7,219 nucleotides of DNA from an uncultured Ruminococcus sp. (GTDB taxonomy: Bacteria; Bacillota; Clostridia; Oscillospirales; CAG-272). A program made the position numbers and the translations under genes. The stretch is from NCBI GenBank assembly GCA_902783905.1, contig CACZSP010000118.1, positions 1-7,219 on the forward strand, written 5' to 3'. How positions within the stretch are numbered: the stretch's first letter is position 1; every line of letters starts with the position of its first letter. Below, piece after piece: positions 5,351-7,219 of this stretch. The notes under the pieces were generated by a model. It saw nothing but the letters and a program-made list of their open reading frames with translations, made no database searches and was not told where the DNA came from.

Positions 5351-7114
5351 GTGAAAAAGGAACGTATTCAGGATCTGAAAACAAAAATGCGTACCGTATC
5401 CCGGCTTTTCTCCTACTCGGGAAAATATAAAGCGGTGCTGATTCTTTCTGTTCTGCTTGCAGCGGTATTTTCGGTCGCTTCCCATTTAATACCTATATAC
5501 TTAGGCAGGGCAATCGATCTGACAGTAGCAGAGGATAACGTGGATTTTGCCGGCGTCGGCCGCGTTCTTGCCGTTATTCCGGTATTTATTGCTTTAGGAG
5601 CCGCGTCGGATCTTATTCTCCGGATAGTTTCGGTCAGGGGCGGCGCGTACATCATCGGGAACCTGCGCCGGGCGGCATTCTCTAAAATTCAGTCGCTTCC
5701 TTTATCTTATCTTGACTCTCACAGCCGCGGAGACACTCTCAACCGGATTATTTCCGACGCGGACAGACTTTCGGAGGGACTCGTCGGGGGGCTGGTATCA
5801 CTGTATTCCAGCGTTTTCGGAATAATCGTTACGCTGATAATGATGATATCCATCAGTCCTCTCGTTGCGCTTGCCGTCGTCGCTTTGACACCAATTTCAA
5901 TGATCGCCGCCGCCTTTATTTCGGGCAGAACTTATTCAATGTTCAAAAAAAGCGCCGATCTATCTGCCAGACAGTCTGCTCTGATCGAGGAGTCTGTAAC
6001 CGGAGGAGTCGAGATCAAACTTTTCGGAAATGAAGAAGTCATTTCGGAAAGGTTTGAGAAGATAAACGAAGACTACAGGAAGACCGCTTCCCGGGCCGTG
6101 TTTTATTCTTCTATTACGAATCCTGTTACCCGGTTCGTCAACAGCATCGTCTACTGCGGAGTCGCTCTTGCGGGAGGTTTCATAACCCTGTCGGGAGCGG
6201 TTGCCGTCGGAGATTTCGTCGCTTTGCTGACGTTCGCAAGAGATTACGCCAAACCTTTCAACGATATTTCGGGCGTTATCGCCGAAGCGCAGAACTCACT
6301 TGCTTCGGCAATGCGGATATTTGAACTGATAGACGAACCGGATGAGCCGGCCGATCCTTCCGACGCCTGCGTTTTTACCGACGAAGAAAGACACGGGGCT
6401 GTACAGGCCGACGACGTCAGTTTTTCCTATACCGACAAACCGTTTATGAGCGATATCAACTTCCTGGCTGAGCCGGGAGAAAGAATTGCCATAGTGGGAC
6501 CGACGGGATGCGGTAAAACGACACTCGTCAACCTGCTGATGAGGTTTTACCCTCTTGACGAAGGGCGTATCACAATCGACGGAAAGGATATTTCCGGCGC
6601 CACGAAACGCAGTCTGCGTTCATCGTTCGGAATGGTGCTTCAGGATACCTGGCTGTCCAGCGGAACGGTCAGAGAAAACATAACGGTCGGAAAACCTGAC
6701 GCGACTGACGAGGAGATCGTGCGCGCGGCGGTCGATTCGCACGCCGATCCGTTTATAAGACGTCTTCCGCAAGGTTACGATACTCCTCTCGGTGACGCCG
6801 GCGGGGCGTTGTCAGCCGGCGAAAAGCAGCTTTTGTGCATCGCACGAGTGATGCTTGCTCTTCCTCCGATACTAATACTTGACGAAGCCACCTCCTCGAT
6901 CGATACCAGGACAGAAATCAGGATTCAGGAGGCTTTTGCCGAAATGATGAAAGGAAGAACGTCCTTTATCGTTGCTCACCGTCTGAACACTATAAAAAAT
7001 GCCGACCGTATCCTTGTTATGAAAGACGGAAAGCTGATAGAGCAGGGAAGTCACGAAGAACTGATGCGGGCCGAAGGATTTTACGCCTCTCTTTACGGAG
7101 CGCAGTTTTCATAA
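5351..7114 (+). CDS. Heterodimeric ABC exporter subunit with consensus Walker B and divergent signature (TM288/BmrD-like half transporter)
   Basis: Half transporter of 587 residues from GTG 5351 (589 from GTG 5345). A cytoplasmic N-terminal stretch of about 25 residues precedes six membrane helices (to about 310) and an ABC ATPase domain (about 345-585). Numbered from 5351, the ATPase has Walker A GPTGCGKTT (383-391), a Q-loop Gln431 in VLQDTWLSSGTVRENI, Walker B LILDEATSS with catalytic Glu512, and switch His543 in VAHRLNT. The signature is LSAGEKQ (487-493) instead of LSGGQxQ. Signature divergence in the subunit that keeps the catalytic Glu is expected for heterodimers: its signature faces the Walker A of the degenerate partner, while its own Walker A and B pair with the partner's intact signature. 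It is coupled to the upstream exporter gene, so the two should form one complex in the cytoplasmic membrane. The substrate is unknown; multidrug or lipid export are family possibilities. Confidence 0.95.
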   Translation: MKKERIQDLKTKMRTVSRLFSYSGKYKAVLILSVLLAAVFSVASHLIPIYLGRAIDLTVAEDNVDFAGVGRVLAVIPVFIALGAASDLILRIVSVRGGAYIIGNLRRAAFSKIQSLPLSYLDSHSRGDTLNRIISDADRLSEGLVGGLVSLYSSVFGIIVTLIMMISISPLVALAVVALTPISMIAAAFISGRTYSMFKKSADLSARQSALIEESVTGGVEIKLFGNEEVISERFEKINEDYRKTASRAVFYSSITNPVTRFVNSIVYCGVALAGGFITLSGAVAVGDFVALLTFARDYAKPFNDISGVIAEAQNSLASAMRIFELIDEPDEPADPSDACVFTDEERHGAVQADDVSFSYTDKPFMSDINFLAEPGERIAIVGPTGCGKTTLVNLLMRFYPLDEGRITIDGKDISGATKRSLRSSFGMVLQDTWLSSGTVRENITVGKPDATDEEIVRAAVDSHADPFIRRLPQGYDTPLGDAGGALSAGEKQLLCIARVMLALPPILILDEATSSIDTRTEIRIQEAFAEMMKGRTSFIVAHRLNTIKNADRILVMKDGKLIEQGSHEELMRAEGFYASLYGAQFS

Positions 7115-7135
7115 TCTATAATGCGGAGAATTCAA

Positions 7136-7219
7136 ATGGAAAAGAATACGAATCTTGATGAACTGAGAGCGAAAAAAGCGTTTTTGTGCGATATGGACGG
7201 AGTCATATATCACGGAAAC
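7136..7219 (+). CDS. HAD superfamily phosphatase, HAD-IIA / NagD-like, N-terminal fragment cut by the window edge
   Basis: Only the first 28 codons are present. After a short polar lead (MEKNTNLDELRAKK), the chain reads AFLCDMDGVIYHGN, which is HAD motif I. Asp19 is the nucleophile and Asp21 the general acid in DMDG. The VIYHGN continuation is characteristic of the class IIA group that includes NagD and p-nitrophenyl phosphatase-like enzymes, which dephosphorylate small sugar or nucleotide phosphates. ATG 7136 is chosen because GGAG (7125-7128) lies 7 bases upstream; an in-frame ATG at 7121 has no such site. It begins 21 bases after the ABC gene stop and probably shares its transcript. The substrate and remaining domains lie outside the window. 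Confidence 0.85.
   Translation, partial: MEKNTNLDELRAKKAFLCDMDGVIYHGN

Overview
This 7.2 kb window looks like chromosomal DNA from a Gram-positive anaerobe of the Clostridia type, possibly an uncultured gut or rumen lineage. The evidence is strong GGAGG-type ribosome binding sites ahead of nearly every gene, tight gene packing, two lipoprotein signal peptides of the MKKLL...LVSC style, an XRE-type regulator with a long helical tail, and a heterodimeric ABC exporter pair of the TM287/TM288 or BmrCD kind. This assignment is inference from gene style; no taxonomic marker gene is present. I see no rRNA, tRNA, CRISPR array, insertion sequence or phage gene.

Left block, + strand, 1 to 3090: (1) an XRE-family regulator whose ATG lies at the left edge (only its last base is inside the window); (2) a 113-residue lipoprotein with an Ada-like Zn-binding motif, whose best-supported start codon is the unusual ATT at 954; (3) a 467-residue lipoprotein with an endonuclease/exonuclease/phosphatase (EEP) domain; (4) a 101-residue three-helix PQ-loop/SemiSWEET-like membrane protein. 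Gaps between genes are 19, 67 and 18 bases, so this may be one operon. The 67-base gap holds a perfect 12-bp GC-rich hairpin without a U-tract.

Middle block: one minus-strand gene (3080 to 3493) encodes a four-helix membrane protein I do not recognise. It converges on the left block with an 11-base overlap. It is driven by a near-ideal promoter (TTGACA, 16 bp, TATAAT with a TG extension) in the divergent intergenic region 3494 to 3638.

Right block, + strand, 3639 to the edge: two half-transporter ABC exporter genes, overlapping or separated by only 2 bases depending on the start used, followed 21 bases later by the first 28 codons of a HAD-IIA (NagD-like) phosphatase. The two ABC subunits are complementary. 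The first has Asp in place of the catalytic Glu and Gln in place of the switch His; the second has a normal Walker B and switch His but a divergent signature motif. Together they should form one degenerate and one working ATP site.

The window holds no clearly unprecedented system. The points most worth a second look are the ATT start, the hairpin ahead of the EEP lipoprotein gene, and the regulator, Zn-lipoprotein and EEP-lipoprotein neighbourhood, which may be a surface nucleic-acid or phosphoester processing cassette.
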